Origin: Isoetes taiwanensis | Taxonomy: Eukaryota > Streptophyta > Lycopodiopsida > Isoetales > Isoetaceae | Length of the DNA stretch: 64,000 nt | Reading direction: 5' to 3' | NCBI GenBank assembly: GCA_021234155.1 | Contig: JAJEKV010000070.1 | Location: 4,742,754 to 4,806,753, forward strand | Shown: positions 63,471 through 64,000 of the stretch, in pieces | Numbering within the stretch: the stretch's first letter is position 1 | Layout: each line of letters begins with the position of its first letter | The notes under the pieces: model-generated | Seen by the model: only the letters and a program-made list of their open reading frames with translations | Databases searched by the model: none | What the model was told of the DNA's origin: nothing | Position numbers and translations under genes: made by a program

Positions 63471-63576
63471 GGGTTAGGGTTTTTTCCGGAATGATCACGA
63501 CCGCCTATTCAAAGAGTTAATGTGGGCCACCCGATCTAGGAGTGCGGTCCATTACACAACATTATAATATAAGATA

Positions 63577-64000
63577 CTAGTAATGGTGCCCAGCGTTGCT
63601 GGGCATAAGTTTGGCCTGTAAATGTTTTGGCCGCAATTAGAAAAGCTTGCAGTGATAATCTAACTTTTGTAACTTTTTATTATAAAATAAAAACTTTTGT
63701 TTAACATCATGTTAAACAAAACCTAATTCCATGCTAGATAGTATTGCATTAAGTATTTTTCGAGCTTTGAGTGGGGGAGCAAGTCCGAGAGAGGAAAATG
63801 TTAAAAGTCGAGCATGTTTTGAGGTAAGACTATAGTCAAAGCCTATAACTATAGACTATAATCAAAGCTTTTAATTATAGTCAAAGTTTGTAACTCTTTG
63901 TGATGACGCTGGACATAAGATGCACATTGTAAATGATGAATTGGAGTCATCATTCTCGATATACATTAAGATCATACACACCCAAAAAAGTTGTAGTGAG
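63577..64000 (-). mobile_element. Helitron 3' end, running out of the window
   Basis: CTAG 63577-63580 and hairpin GCCCAGCGTTGCTGGGC 63588-63604, separated by only TA from the 5' end of Helitron E. The 5' end is beyond the window. Confidence 0.8.

Larger units (their letters stand above)
60620..63574 (-). mobile_element. Helitron E, 2955 bp
   Basis: CTAG 60620-60623, hairpin GCCCAGCGTTGCTGGGC 60631-60647; 5' end TCTTATATTATAATGTTGTG finishing at 63574. Flanks A60619 and T63575. Open frames 61517-61705 and 61825-62046 (minus) are not recognised. No Rep/helicase. Confidence 0.85.

Overview
The window is nuclear DNA of a land plant. It has eukaryotic tRNA genes with internal Pol III promoters and no encoded CCA, Helitrons, a chromodomain Ty3/gypsy LTR retrotransposon, and captured fragments of typical plant genes (IRX10-type exostosin, purple acid phosphatase, Ssu72) that still show introns. 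I cannot name the species. No intact protein-coding gene was found. Nearly all long open frames are low-complexity frames of polypyrimidine/polypurine tracts or frames across tRNA genes.

The backbone is a tandem array of a ~922-bp unit carrying four tRNA genes on the minus strand. On the plus strand they read Thr1, Arg1, Thr2, Arg2, followed by a ~420-bp spacer. I count about 98 tRNA or tRNA-like loci. They lie at 16.45-33.28 kb (18 units), 46.33-48.6 kb and 51.77-54.43 kb, plus one inverted partial unit near 6.83-7.39 kb. Thr genes have anticodon AGU in the left block. Five of the rightmost Thr1 copies (from 48.1 kb on) carry CGU instead. Arg genes have anticodon UCU. Thr2 copies have mostly lost the conserved D-loop GG and have an acceptor mismatch, so Thr1 and Arg look like the better-preserved members. 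Units 6 and 10 are expanded and badly degraded.

The array has been invaded repeatedly. From 2.2 to 16.0 kb there is a nest and chain of minus-strand Helitrons (CTAG end, GCCCAGC...GCTGGGC hairpin, TCTTATATTATAATGTT-type start), several carrying 1-1.6 kb degenerate polypyrimidine tracts. From 33.58 to 46.33 kb lies a decayed ~12.7-kb chromovirus. Its 5' LTR has lost its U3, and a 4.4-kb leader holds four copies of a ~65-bp palindrome and two TATA/ORF modules. From 48.94 to 51.67 kb there is an insertion with an Ssu72 gene fragment, followed by a foldback MITE. From 54.46 kb to the end there are more Helitrons: a 5.0-kb one with IRX10 and purple acid phosphatase fragments, a 3.0-kb one with an internal 466-bp duplication, and the start of another.

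The sequence is read by eye only. tRNA coordinates come from counting along the sequence; Helitron ends come from terminal motifs and flanking A/T; protein assignments come from recognised family motifs. Several scrambled stretches could be real decay or assembly error, and the sequence alone cannot decide.
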